A program made the position numbers and the translations under genes. A stretch of 64,000 nt of DNA, from positions 17,523,366 through 17,587,365 of the forward strand of contig NC_088777.1 of the NCBI RefSeq assembly GCF_954871325.1, in the 5' to 3' direction. The notes under the pieces are model-generated. The model made no database searches. It was not told the origin of the DNA and saw nothing but the letters and a program-made list of their open reading frames with translations. Shown in pieces: positions 13,101 through 24,967 of the stretch (position 1 is the stretch's first letter; every line of letters begins with the position of its first letter). The stretch is from Gordionus sp. m RMFG-2023. Lineage: Eukaryota > Nematomorpha > Gordioida > Chordodea > Parachordodidae.

Positions 13101-16100
13101 AATTTTTTAAATGATTTGAGTAATTTTAAAATGTATGATAAATATCGCCAAGGAAATTTCAAATCGATATTAATTATAGAATAAATAAGTAGCGTATCTA
13201 TTTCTGTTTTATATGTGATAAATAAATGTAAATTGGAATATATATGCAATAAAATGTATAGTAATATTTTTAAATATTTTACCCGGCATCTAAATTTTTT
13301 GGCTTGGGGAGGGGGGGGAGGCTTTGCATACCAGCCAGTATATAGTGTATATTAAATATTTCATATATGCTCCAAAACATTATCACGCTATTTAAAAACA
13401 GAACATAACTTTAAAAAATGTTTTAGACTTTATAAATATAAGCACTATATAATATAATAATATGTGACAAATTATAATTTATGACAAAGTTATAAAAACT
13501 AAAGTATCCTAGTCACATAAAAAAAATTAAACAATTTTATTTGGATAATTATGTAATTTATATTAATTATCACATCGTTGTGTTGTGACATATAGAGTGA
13601 GGATAGTGATAAGTATTATAAAATATTATGTAACATTAACCATATGTTAAACACGCTTAAAAATAATATAATAACACATTTATATTAAACTAGTTGAGGA
13701 TTTACCTTGTAATTATAACCCATCTTTGGTATTATAAACCATTAAAATTAAATAAAACTAATTATAAATATATAAGTCATAAATTAGACACATAACCATA
13801 TACTTTATCCAGATATACAAACTTTTTATTGCCTAAAAATGTTTTTTTACATATTCCTTAGATAGATAGAAGAATCATTGGATATTTTCCATTACACTTT
13901 GAATTATGAGTTTAGAAATTAATTTTTGTTATGTATAAATTATTAAAAATGTTTAAATTGTACTCTTTAGTTAAGGTCACGTTTCGGTCTGGAACCCATT
14001 TCCATAGACCATATCTAACAGCAATGTAAAAATGAAATCAAATAATTCACAAAATAGACTGAGGCAGACCATAGTCCGAACCGATTTATATATATTTTGA
14101 ATACCTGTATTAAACAACATATTAATATTCATAAAATTAAAAATAACAGGAAAAGATATTTTATGTGTTAAATCTATAAGTATAATAAATAATATTATTT
14201 TCAATCAATATTTTTGCGATATATAGGCCTTTATTAGAGTTTATGGCATGATAATTTTTATATTTTTAATATTTTTATTTTGAAATGGCTCAAATTAAAA
14301 TAATTGGGTTTGCCAAGCTTTCTCTCATTCCATAATTGCCAAACTATTGAAATTGTGGAATAAAAAAAATATATTCCAATGGATATCGGAACTGTCGTTT
14401 ACATCTAAAATTTCTAAAAAATGTATGTATGAAAAATTTTCTTCTAAAGTTGTGAATTCATATGCTGTTGAGACAAAGTAGTAAATCAGCGTGGCCAGCA
14501 ATGGAGGGGGTAGGGGATAAAAATGGAGATTAATAAAATATTTTTTAAAAAGCCTTCACTAACAAATTAGTACTTATTTTTCAAAGCTAGTAGAGTCTAA
14601 TAGATGTGCTCTTAGTGAAATGGCAGAATGGTTTAAAAAGACTTCTCTTTAGTAAAGGATGTCTTATTAAACTTGATAATAAAACTCAATTTTTCTTTGC
14701 ATCTATGCTAAGATTTTATGCAATCGCTTTCAAAGAAAAATAATATTGATAATTGACATAATGAAAATCGCATAAAGTATTATTGTATTAGTAAAGAAAT
14801 TGCCCAGGTGTTAATGATGACTATTATAAATCATAGGATAGATTAGTTCAAAGTCTATGAATTTAATATTCACATACTGTTACAATGTTGGAGGAGCAGT
14901 AGAAGAATATTAGAAAAAAAATCCTATGTAGGTATTATTTTCTTGGCTAAAACATTAAATCAATTTTTAAAAATTGGCTGAATCGAGGTTTTAAACAACA
15001 CTACTTTTTGGATAATTATTTTAGTCAAATAAACTAAAGACTCTTGATTCATAAAGAACATTCTTAGAAATTTAAAATCGCTAATATAATAAAATTATTA
15101 TATATTTAGACCTAAACATTTGCACAAAAGAAAAAATAAAAGAATCGTTGTTGATTTATTCTAAAAAAAACGAATAAATCAAGATTTTAGCCAATCAAAT
15201 ATTACCTAAGCCTCGAGGTCTCGCTAAGAGATGGCCAAATATTTTTGTCAAAATCTTGAGGGCTTGGTAATATTTGTTTGGCTATAATCGTGATTTAACC
15301 TTTTTTTAAATTAACTAAATGCTATTAGTATACCACACTACTGATGAAATTATATATTTTATTGTAAATTTAGTGTCTATATGAAATATTTCTTAAGAAA
15401 ATTTTTGTATATTAAAATTTACAATTAAATTTTTTAATATAATTTATGTGGAAATTGGGGTTTTTTCTAATAAGTAATTCTTAAAAAATTCACATTTTTG
15501 TACAAATTCTTTTCCGCATATTTTATGGGAGCCCAGCAGAAATTTTTCCAGGGTGGTGCAAAACAAAACATAACTATAGCCAAAATATGTTTAATTTATG
15601 TTAAATGTTAATTATAATCTCCTAGGTTTTTGTAAAAATATTTCTTAGATATCTGAATAAAATGTTTCTTTATCGAAGATTAGGGCCCAATGAATACTAG
15701 TGTTGATCTAAGATGATTTTTAAGTTTCATTGTACTAAAACTACTTTTAATTTTCTATGAAGTAGTTGGTAGAGTAATAAAGTAATTAACATTTTTAGAA
15801 AATAGGGAATAATAAATTTTAGGTTTTTGAGTTTGAGATATTTCATACACTTCATTCATTATCATCATTTATATTATTTTATAACCTTCTTTAACAAAAT
15901 TATTTTGCTCTTTTGTAGATTAAAGAAAATAATTATAAACAAAAAATATGATAATTACATTTAAAATATTAAATCAAATTTTTTGTTTTTGAGTTTCATT
16001 TATTTCATATTTATTGAAACTTTAAATAATTTTTTACTGTTTTAGTTTAATTTAGTATCTTGTTCAGAGTTTATGAAGAACAATTATGCAGTAAGGGATT

Positions 16101-19100
16101 CAAAATTATAATTTTTATTATATTATTTTGAAAAAATATAATTAGTTATATTAAGGTTCAATATCAATTAATATTCAATATTTTTTAATTTCATATTTGG
16201 TCAAATTTTGTTTTTTGAGGATAATTTTTTTTGATTCGTTTTGTTTACATTTCATATTTTTATAGTTAGTTACCAAAAATATTACGTTTACTAATTTGAA
16301 TTTCAGAATTAACATTTTTAGGTGATATTTTATCATAAACAATGTATTATCAAAAAGATAAAATTAATGAAGAAAATAATAAAAATTTACCAAGAGGAAA
16401 ACATATATAAATAATTATGCTACCAACGAATAGCCTTATAACTATACTGAAAACTGATTTAAATTTAGTTAATAATCATTTTGATTATTATCCTAATCAA
16501 CTAATAAATTTTAAAAAATACAATTTTTTTTTTAAAAATCCGGATATTTGAAAAATATATTATTTGTAAAAGAAAATTTAGAGTGGTGCAACTGCAGTCT
16601 TTTTATATTATATTATATTATATATAATGCAAGTTAAGTATCTTATCATAATAAATAGGCTTTTTTTTAAATACAATTATTAATCAAATGAGAATTCCTA
16701 AAAATATATTATATTATTTGATATTTACTTTAATATATCTAGCATTTTATTTAGTAATTTAAAAATCTAAATAGTAAAGACATGACATTTTTTATTCCCA
16801 TCGCAATTAAATCCCATGGTATAGTAAATTATATAATTATAAAATTATTATTAATAATCCTGTTCTTAGCAAAGGGGAAGGATAAGAGATAAAATAAAAA
16901 ATGACCTGAGATATATAAAATCAATTTATTAATTAAAAAATATTTTTCAACGTGTATTAATGGACAAAAAAAAATAAACTTCACATAATTCCCTGAAGAA
17001 CAATTTCTATAAATTATAAAGTCAATTTAATATAAATGTTTAATATAACTAACTACCAATACATATATTAAGTTTAAAATATATAAGTATCATTAAAAAA
17101 AAATTACATTTCTTTATGCAAAATTTAAAAATTTTCAAACTCGATTAATTAAATGAGATATAAAAATTTAGAATGAAAGGTCAATGATAAAGCTTTTATT
17201 TTTTTAAACGTTAATTATTAGGATTCTCGAGTTTAATATGGGGTTGGAAAATTTATTAAATGATTTTAATATTATTTATATGGCTACCATGTATTACCAA
17301 AGCTTTTCTAAAAATTATATTTTATAAGATTCGAAGAATATGTTGATCACGATTAATTAAATGAGATGGTCAATGATAAAGCTTTTATTTTTTTAAACGT
17401 TAATTATTAGGAATCTCGAGTTTAATAAGGGGTTGGATAATATATTAAATGATTTTAATATTTTTTATAGGGCTACCATGTATTACCAAAGCTTTTCTAA
17501 AAATTATATTTTATAAGATTCGAAGAATATGTTGATCAATTATTTAATGAAGTCCAGTTATATTTTATAATTTAATTCTTGTTGGAATTTGTGCAGAAAT
17601 AAAGTTTCTGGTCTGGGGATAGAATTACTTTAGTTTCTTTCTTTATTTCTAGTTCAGATTAAATCATGGATAAGGGTAAAGTAGTTCATACAAGGTGTGA
17701 AATAATTTCGCACAGTTATGATTAAATACGGTTTGAGTTAGATTTCGTTTTTAATAAACGCATCGCCTCGTGATAATTAAATTACAAAACAAATAATACA
17801 GCTATTTTATTATTCGCGATGATTTCAGCAACGCTTAACCATCATCACACATGCCATAAATAAAGCTTTACATTAGAAATATCTATTTAAAAGTTATTTA
17901 AGTTTTGTGGATGAGGATTAGAATCAGATTTCGGCTTAGTTAAAGTTAAGGCAGTCAAGTCACATATCAGAAGTTATAAAAATGAGAACTTAGAGAGACC
18001 AGTAGGAAATTGTAAGTTATTTTCCATATCATAACATCAGAAACAGATAATATTTACGCTCCTTATTATTTATTTTTTGCTTATGATTTAAGATCTCTTG
18101 AAGGGTAAATTATTACTGAACAAATTATTTTTATATTAATAAATATATCCGCAACACATTCATTATTTTGCGGTAATGGTTTGACGATAGCCAATTAAGG
18201 AATGTTCGGTTAAGGTTATTAAATATTGGAAAAGATTCGCTATGGTGAATATTGCTCATCCTTTTATTTAATCACTTATTATTTTATTTGTATAATATTC
18301 TTTATAACAATAACCATAGTTTTTTATTATTTTTTTTATCTATTCCGTCCGATTTGTGTTATATTATAATTATTTTTATATAACTATGAAATGTATTTTA
18401 AAAAATGTTCCATTTTTATACAATATACAACTGGCAATATATATTTTTGATAAATTTTTCAATTTTTATATAACTTCTAAAATAATAGGTATTTTATATA
18501 ATATAATGTATTCTATAAAATTAAATGCTTGGGACATTTGATAAATATTTCAATTTTTATATAACATCTAAAATACATATTTTATATAATATAATGTATT
18601 TTATAAAATTAAATGCTTGGGACATAAACTATCAAAAAAAAAAAATAAAATTTAAAAAATAATCAATTTTAGTACTATAGACTGTTATATTCTGTTCTAA
18701 TACAACACCCAACCACTTGCATTTTTTTATAATAATTTTAACGCAGAAAAGAATATAATATTGGTAACCTCCATTTAGTTCGTCGATTTTGGAACCAGGT
18801 TTTGACTTGTGCATCAGACATTTTTAAAGAATGGGCCATATTTGCTCTCTCGGAAGAAGCCAAATACTTTTGCCTGATAAAGCGTTTTTCCAACTCGCAT
18901 ATCTGGACACGGGTAAACGAAGTTCGGGGTTTTTTGCGTTTAGGCGGATTTCTGTTTTGATAAGGATGACCTATTCTTCTGGGATGAACTATAAAAAAGT
19001 AGCATTAGTGAACAAATTTTTCAATTTGATCTTCATTGAGATCATGTTTTTGGTCAAATTTGATAGTTTTTTGCTCAACTTATAAAAAAAAGAAGGTTGT

Positions 19101-20416
19101 AATGATAAATAAATAGAAAAACTTCAGCTCAATTAATATAAGACGATTCTAAAAAATCAAACTAGACAAGTTTTGATACTTCTACCGTGAAGAGGGGATG
19201 AGAGGGGAGGGTATGACCCAATAATATAGAAATTTAAGGGGGGGGGATAGGGAGTTGTGAAGACGTTTTCGCTATTTGAATTAAAAGGAAGTTTGTATGG
19301 TAGGAGGTAAATTTTTTGGTGAAACTGCTTCAAAAATTATTAAATTTAACTAGAAATAGTATAATGGTTATATATTAATCAGATCGATTAATATTATAAT
19401 TTCCTAAAAATTATTTATAATATAAAAAGAAATACTTATTTGATTTCCTTTAATATATAATTTGAAAAATAATATAGAGAATTATATATTGTAAATGACT
19501 AACATGGATCTAATAAATTAGTTCCAGATTTGGGGTAATCTGACTCAGAAATGGGTTCGGTATTAAATGTAATTTTCTCTTGGTTTTGTATAGAATTTGA
19601 GTTAAAAGATGTAGATGCTTTGTGATCAATATGTCGTAATGAGATATCAAACCTAACTCCCTCGTAGCTATTTGTTGATATAGGAATATTTGAATTATTG
19701 TTTAGATTTATATAATTTTCTTGCTTAGTCCCTTTATCATTCGTAATGGAAAATGGATTGCAACGTGCTAAAGATGTGTTATTGTTATTATTATTATTAT
19801 AATGGAAGGGATTATCACGGAATAAAATCTCACATTTACAAATCATTTTACAGGAACATTTTTTCATGTGAGTGGACATTTCGTTTTGTATATTATGCGC
19901 GGAATAAAACATAGAAAGATATTTATATATATTAGGATTATATTCCCCACATGATTTGCTAGCAAAATTATTCTCGTACAAGTTTTGCTTATAAGGGTAG
20001 TGAATATATTTCTGATTAAATAGGGAGGATAAGTGATCTGGAGGAAACTTTATATAGGGATCTATCATATGAAACATATTATCTTCTTTCTGAGGGTCAG
20101 AAAACGGGTATAATGGATATTGATAAAAGCCTAGTCCAATATCATCACTTATTACCTTATTACCGAGTTCACTCTGATATAGTTGTGATTTTGAATATTT
20201 ACCATTAATGTTATAACTTTTTAATGATGGAGATAAATTTTGCGATTTGGCATTGGTTTTATCGTTTAATATTTTTTTAATACTGAATGCTAAATCGGCA
20301 TTATATTTCCTTTCGGTAGTATTTTTTTGATCCAGGGTTGAAGTTTCCATGCATTTTTGACTATACGAATATTTCACCTTTAAAGATTCATCATCACCTA
20401 ATTGGTCGATGTACAT
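6686..20416 (-). CDS. C15/Tlx: TLX/C15 (clawless) homeobox transcription factor, 3 exons, 544 aa
   Basis: Nuclear homeodomain transcription factor. Exons on the minus strand: 20416-19504, 18988-18769 and 7187-6686. Splice phases 1 and 2 match and the joined frame is 545 codons with one terminal stop. Residues 42-51 (AFSIKKIL core) form an eh1/Groucho-binding motif. Residues 187-195 are a Cys cluster and 207-213 an Asn run. The block [10 protein letters not shown]...[11 protein letters not shown] precedes the homeodomain, about residues 322-381, which contains [15 protein letters not shown] and [12 protein letters not shown]. Thr at homeodomain position 47, and the RRQTAEERE...RQ tail directly after it, are typical of TLX/HOX11 proteins and Drosophila C15. 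Known role of the family: appendage and neural patterning. The long N-terminal region, rich in Asn, Ser and Tyr, is not recognisable outside eh1. The start is the first ATG of the open frame; a further 5' exon cannot be excluded. Family assignment is firm, orthology is inference. Confidence 0.93.
9693..9790. repeat. Three tandem copies of a 32-bp self-complementary unit
   Basis: The unit begins GAATTGACTAAGATTTAAAT and continues TAGTCTATAGGA. It repeats at 9693, 9725 and 9757, with a partial fourth. Within each unit GACTAA...TTAGTC is nearly palindromic, so each copy can form a small hairpin. It lies in intron 2 of the homeobox gene. Confidence 0.85.
10690..10746. mobile_element. End fragment of a hAT MITE, CAGGGGCGT family
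   Basis: GAGCCTCCAAGATTGTAAAG followed by GCTAGTAACGCC matches the right end of the copy at 40311-40449. The left end of this copy was not identified, although a G-run block at 10590-10605 may belong to it. Confidence 0.45.
11527..11748. mobile_element. hAT-type hairpin MITE, family A, complete copy
   Basis: Ends TAGCGTTATTGAACAGC and ATTTAACAACACTA. The 8-bp duplication is CTAGTGAC at 11519-11526 and CTTGTGAC at 11749-11756 (7 of 8). Inner arms GCTCGATTTGAGCCGATTTT and AAAATCGGCTCGAATCGAGC pair. The inner loop CATAGATGGCACAAAGG is the family hallmark. Confidence 0.85.
12036..12313. mobile_element. hAT-type hairpin MITE, family A, diverged copy
   Basis: Starts TAGTGTTGTTATTCGGC and ends AAAATCGGCTGATCGAGCC followed by ACAACTA. 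The middle is longer and more diverged than in other copies. Flanking 8-mers do not match well, so the copy is older or rearranged. Confidence 0.6.
12460..12660 (-). pseudogene. Remnant of a hAT-like (ZMYM/52K-type) transposase
   Basis: The minus strand reads, in two frames, [16 protein letters not shown]... and [20 protein letters not shown] followed by CKLW. The second has the pattern (L.dFY....l..d.L..E..lW) seen near the end of hAT-like transposases of the ZMYM / 52-kDa repressor type. It needs more than one frame and has stops, so it is broken. Family call by pattern only. Confidence 0.4.
12842..13040. mobile_element. hAT-type hairpin MITE, family A
   Basis: Begins TAGTAACGGCCATTTTGAGC and ends AAAATCGGCTCAAATCAGCC. 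The internal CTATGAGCAAAATCTTCAAA segment identifies the family. The right terminus is eroded. Confidence 0.75.
14940..15345. mobile_element. Fragments of family A hairpin MITEs
   Basis: 14940-15003 is a right-hand end (TTGGCTAAAACATTAAATC ... GGTTTTAAACAACACTAC). 15160-15345 is a second, more diverged copy recognised by TTTTAGCCAATCAAATATT, GCCTCGAGGTCTCGCTAAG and its complementary half, ending CCACACTACT. Both are partial. Confidence 0.5.
17141..17540. repeat. Tandem duplication, unit about 190 bp
   Basis: The block starting CGATTAATTAAATGAGAT and ending AAGAATATGTTGATCA occurs at about 17142-17349 and again at 17350-17540. The first copy has about 19 extra bases (ATAAAAATTTAGAATGAAA). The copies are almost identical, so the duplication is recent. 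It lies in intron 2 of C15/TLX. Confidence 0.85.
17560..18300. promoter_or_regulatory. Candidate intronic regulatory region of C15/TLX
   Basis: About 740 bp of non-repetitive, higher-complexity sequence directly downstream of the homeodomain exon. It lies between two tandemly duplicated blocks and has no coding frame. It carries several TAATTA-like homeodomain core words (for example GATAATTAAAT near 17770 and CCAATTAAGGA near 18191). Inference only: such words are frequent in AT-rich DNA, and the argument rests on contrast with the surrounding repeats and on position. Confidence 0.25.
18450..18625. repeat. Tandem duplication, unit about 85-90 bp
   Basis: TTTTCAATTTTTATATAAC ... AATTAAATGCTTGGGACAT occurs twice in a row, at about 18450-18538 and 18539-18625. 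The ORF at 18356-18541 reads into it and is most likely a chance frame. Confidence 0.75.
18769..18988 (-). CDS. C15/Tlx: C15/TLX exon 2 (homeodomain exon)
   Basis: 220 nt. The acceptor is TTTTTATAG/TTCATCCC and the donor TGGAG/GTTACC on the minus strand. It encodes the hexapeptide-like linker [10 protein letters not shown] and homeodomain helices 1-3 up to RRTKW. Base composition is clearly richer in G+C than the surrounding intron, as expected for constrained coding sequence. Arg378 is split across the junction (AG/A). Confidence 0.95.
18989..19503 (-). other. C15/TLX intron 1, 515 nt
   Basis: GT-AG intron between the N-terminal and homeodomain exons. It is AT-rich and includes a short G run near 19231. 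Nothing else is seen in it. Confidence 0.8.
19504..20416 (-). CDS. C15/Tlx: C15/TLX exon 1 (N-terminal region with eh1 motif)
   Basis: Codes for 304 residues plus the first base of codon 305. The donor reads CCAT/GTTAGT on the minus strand, just before an in-frame stop at 19501-19499, so splicing is needed to reach the homeodomain. The Asn run is encoded by an ATT/AAT trinucleotide tract near 19783-19800 (plus-strand view) and is probably length-polymorphic. No TATA box or other core promoter was recognised upstream, because AT-rich words are everywhere. Confidence 0.9.
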
Positions 20417-23400
20417 TGCTTACTAATTTAGTAAAATTTTGGAAACAACTTAGATAGACTTCGTTATGATTGTCAATTGAATTCGAATTGGTCATAATAT
20501 TTATCTTTTTTATCATATATTAAACCCTTGAAATCGGATTTAATTATATGCCCATGAAGGAGCGAATATTGTAAAAACATTTATTTAAAAAATAAAAATG
20601 AGAAGGATTTAACTTCCAAATCAAAAAAAAATCCTTTTAATCTAATTTAAAAAAATTGATTATTACCATGTAATAGACGAGACTTTAAAGAACAACGAGC
20701 ATTACAACTAATATTTTTTTTAAAAAAATTTATATTATGGAATTCCTTAGATTAAAAACTTTTGTTTCATAAGAAATCATTAAAAATTAAATATTCAAAA
20801 TATAGGTTCTCTTCTCAATTTTTTAAAGTGTTTGGTTTTGTTTGATATTACATGACTTACTCATTTGTTATATAAATAAATTATGATTGATTAGGCGACT
20901 TTTAGGTAGAACGATCGGAATTGGTAATCTATATTTATATAAACTTTAGTGCCGATTTTACATTTTGATTAGCTTGATATGTAAAAACAAATAAGAATTA
21001 TCTTTTATAACTTTTTTTTAAATAACTTTAAAAAAAATATAGTCTTTTAAAATCAAAGAATCATTTAAATATTTAAAAGATTTATTCATTAATTAAAAAA
21101 AAAATTTCTTGGTGCTCAAGTTGATTTGAAGCAAATAAAAAGGTTTAAAATATTATATAGATGGTATTTGTTTTAATAATTTGTTTAATGCCTTCGGCGA
21201 CAGTATTAGAATGATGAATATTGCAAAATTTATATACCTTTTTATAAAATTGATATGATATCATTACAAAAAAAAAGAATACAGTATATTAATAATTAAT
21301 TGTCACTTGGTTTTATTCTTTCTTTTTTAAATAATTAAATAATCCGAATATTATTTGATAATAATAAATTTAGTTCATTTATTCATTTGTAATTATCGAT
21401 TAGATCTTATAAAAAATAATGGTCTCACTCGGTAATCGCCGACCAATATATAAATGACACGTTATCATTATAAATATTATTGACATTAATTCATTTTAAT
21501 AATATTATGACATCATTATTTTAAAATGTAATCAATTGGAGAAGTAAACATCTTAATGGCATTTCTTGGGGAGACCCTTGCTCGGAAACCTAATTTAATT
21601 TGATAATATCTAAAATTTAATATTTGAGAAAATGTCTTTCTCTTAGCACGCCTAAATGACGATTACTGAGAGTCAGACACTGAGGTATTCTCTAATTATT
21701 TTTTCAAAATTTTTGAAGTTCACAATAAAAAACTCCTAATTGCTTTATATATCCGTGGTTCAATTTTATATATACAATCATTTTCTAAATATACCTTTTA
21801 CGAATAATTCCTCTTTAGCCTTGAAAATACTTTATTTAAAATGTATACTATTTAAATTCCTCACCCATATATATATATAACTGCATAAGTGGGGGGGGGG
21901 GGGGGTGTTAAAATTTGCAAAGTTTTGTAAATATAATATTAAGCAAATAGAAATTGACACGATAACACCTAACTTCCACCCTAAATCCCTACTTAGAAAA
22001 ATCCTAGGTACTATGGCCTAATATGATATTTTAATGCCTCGTTAAATCCCAAATGAGCCAAAATAAAGATTTAGAAAAATACCAATTTTCATTTTCTTAT
22101 TATTATTTATTAGGTCATTTCCCTTACATTTTATATTTTTACTACTAAGAAAATATATTAATTATAATATTATTACAAGACCATACCAAAAAAATCTTGC
22201 CCCACCCACTCTCCCACCGAGCAAAAATGTTTACGCCCTACCTCATAATTTGAGGTCTGTGTATCTTTAAAAATTTGTATGTCTCCTAACATTACGGGTA
22301 TTGCGAGTATGTCTTTTACATCTCTGATCTAATATTATTAATTTTGTTTTCTTAGATAAAGGCGTGTAACAGGAATTTTATACCAGGCGGATAAATTTTT
22401 TAAAAATATTTTATGAATTTTATTTGAATCACAAAAACTTATTAGAGCTTTAAAAATTTAAACACCAATAAAAATACATTATTAATAAGAGCAAATAATA
22501 AATTATGCATAATATTGAATAAAACCCGGTAGGTAAATTACAATAGAATCAAAAAATTAAACATTATATAATCAAAATATCATTATTTTTAATCATAAAT
22601 ATAAATTTAATCTTTTTTTGCAATTGAGCCAATTTTCAATAAGTTGTTCTATGTTGGGGATCAAATATCTGTGATTATTTTATGATCTAGCATTTCTGAG
22701 ATAGGTTTTTATTCTCCGTAATGATTAGATATTTTACTCATTTGTGCTTATTGGTATTATTGCTTAAATATAAAAGTAATTTTCAATATATTTGGGAAAA
22801 AAACTTTAAAATATATTTTAATGTATGCAATGTCTCCAAGTTTGGAAGATCACCTACTAGTATTAATCTTTCATTCCAAAATTTAAATTTTAAGGGCATC
22901 AGATACTAAAATATTCTCTGAATAAAATTGGGTCAGATGTTTAATTTTTTCAATATCAAGAGTTAATATATCTTCAGGCGGGTTGCGAGATAATAATATA
23001 TAATTGGATAGTCATATGATAAATAAAAAATTGTTCATTGATTTGGGTCATGAATATATCTAAAAGTAGTATAATGATGGTTATTAATTTTATAATAATC
23101 TTCAATCGAAGCAACGCTAAAAAAATATATGTTTGTTCAGGCTTAATTCAAAACCATATCTATAACTTTACCCCACCAATCTTATATATCTCAATTCTTG
23201 GCCAATATCATCTCTTACTTTTTATGTTGTATACTACAATTATATCCGCGATTTTTCAGGTTTCCGTTGAATCAATATTATTTTATTGAAAAATATTACA
23301 CATATTTGTAACTACATAATTTATTTACACATTTTAATGCAAAAAAAAGACTGTCGTATTGAATAAAATAATATTCATTCAAAATTATAGATAGCTATTC

Positions 23401-23560
23401 TGATATAATTTCTACATGTAACCAAAATCAGTTATCTATATCAGAATAATCCTTTTTTAAATGAAATACAATACCCCCCTCATCTCTTGGTGGCTACGCA
23501 TTTGGTTTATTATATTCATTTTATTAAAAGATAAAACTCATATTTTAAAAAATATATTTG
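20417..23560. other. Upstream flank of C15/TLX, no further gene seen
   Basis: AT-rich DNA, presumably with the promoter and 5' UTR of the homeobox gene at its left end. A G15 tract lies at 21891-21905. ORFs at 22721-22909 and 23038-23289 look random. No second homeodomain was found, although C15-type genes sit near Lbx/NK genes in many animals. Confidence 0.5.
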
Positions 23561-24874
23561 CTTTCGAACTGATCAGGCCTGTCCACTCGACCTAAGAAAT
23601 AGGTGCTAGAACCTGCCCGTCTTTCAGGCGTTTTAAGAAAAGAAGACTAGACTAGTCTTCCAAACTATACTTATACGTTTTTAGTCAGTTCCCGTAAATT
23701 TTCGGCAAGGCGATAGTTTAATAGGTTCTCCCTACATGCGCAGTAAGTTTTGCAATTTAAATCATTAAAGCGTTTTTATTAAATTTAAAGATCTGCCGGA
23801 AATGCATTTTAAAATATGTAAAATCCCACCCTATAAATTTAAGCCAATTTTATCACCAACCTTTGAAAAAACTTTAATTTATATTAATTTTTTTTTCATA
23901 TTTTTATTGTAAATTCAAATTTCTTTCATAGGGTGGGTATTATAAACCTATTGGAATGCATTTTTGGCAAAATCAGATTTTTAAATTTAAGATAACGCGC
24001 GCAATTAAAGATTTAAAATGCAAAAATAAAACAATTTCAATCATCTATCGCTTTACCAAATCTTCTAATTTACAGGTCCTACGTATTTTCCAGTTTAAAG
24101 CGTTTTAAATATGATCCTTTCCTATATATCTACATCTCAACAGTAAAAAGGACAAGACTTTAATTACATAATATATTTCTTTGAAAACTCAAGGTTGTTT
24201 ATAAAAGAAAAATAAATAAATTTATAAAAAAAAACTTTTTAAAATCATTTTAAATTCAACTATAAAAAACAAATAAAATACCATATTAAATATATATTTT
24301 TCAAATATGATATTTCAAATTTATATCTTCTGGAACTCTTACAAAGAATTTCAATAAATAAAATTTATAGTTAAATTGCTATAAAAAATATATAATGAAA
24401 CAGGTATAAAAATTTTGAGGATATATAAGATTATTTATTACTTTTTCTATTATGCACTTCAAAAAATTTTTTTAATATTATTGTTATTAAAACTATCTTC
24501 ATTTGAAATCCTATTTGTGATACATTTTAAATTATAATACCTTTTTAATGAACCCATAAATTATCTTTTTTTATATTATATAATGTATTTAATGTATATT
24601 GTAAAAATTTGGTGTTCATTTTTTTTTTGTTCGCAAAACTATTAAGTATTTATATAAAGGTTTGTTTGTTTTAGAAAATTATAATAAAAATGTAAAAATA
24701 TAATTTAGAAATACACACAGGTATATAATAAGCTATAAAAATTATAAATTATATAATTGTAATAAATCCATTATGACAGAATAAAAAAATATTCGATTAT
24801 TTTTAAAACAAACATTTTTTTCATATCGTTGCATTTCATAAATTATTTTTATATATACCTCATTACATATATAC
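23561..24874. other. Spacer, no gene seen
   Basis: A G+C-richer patch at 23570-23760 (CAGGCCTGTCCACTCGACC...) resembles a transposon end, but no partner end was found. The remainder is AT-rich and featureless to me. Confidence 0.35.
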
Positions 24875-24967
24875 ATGTCCCAAGTATATTTTATCTTGTG
24901 GTATATCATTGGGAGTAGAACATGTCCCAAGTATATTTTATCTTGTGGTATATCATTGGGAGTAGTA
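24874..24967. repeat. Perfect-looking tandem duplication, unit 46-47 bp
   Basis: CATGTCCCAAGTATATTTTA through CATTGGGAGTAG is repeated back to back at 24874-24920 and 24921-24967. The G+C-richer segment after it (24990-25090) has open frames on both strands but nothing I recognise. Confidence 0.85.

Larger units (their letters stand above)
7188..18768 (-). other. C15/TLX intron 2, about 11.6 kb
   Basis: GT-AG intron between the homeodomain exon and the last exon. It contains at least four hairpin MITE copies or pieces of one hAT family (11527-11748, 12036-12313, 12842-13040, 14940-15345), a hAT transposase remnant (12460-12660), three tandem duplications (9693-9790, 17141-17540, 18450-18625) and a low-repeat stretch at 17560-18300 listed separately. 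Short ORFs at 8104-8457, 9849-10079 and 13977-14204 show no recognisable domain and are probably chance frames. Confidence 0.8.

Noticed and set aside
15530-16600. Possible element between CCAGGGTGGTGCAAAAC and AGAGTGGTGCAACTGC
   Set aside because: The two similar words are in the same orientation, with no inverted or flanking duplications and no frame inside; the evidence is too thin to call.
18831-19085. Plus-strand 84-codon ORF
   Set aside because: It is antisense to the homeodomain exon of C15/TLX.
20417-23560. Search for a second NK-cluster homeobox (Lbx-like) near C15
   Set aside because: No WFQNRR-type helix was found on either strand; cluster linkage cannot be claimed from this window.
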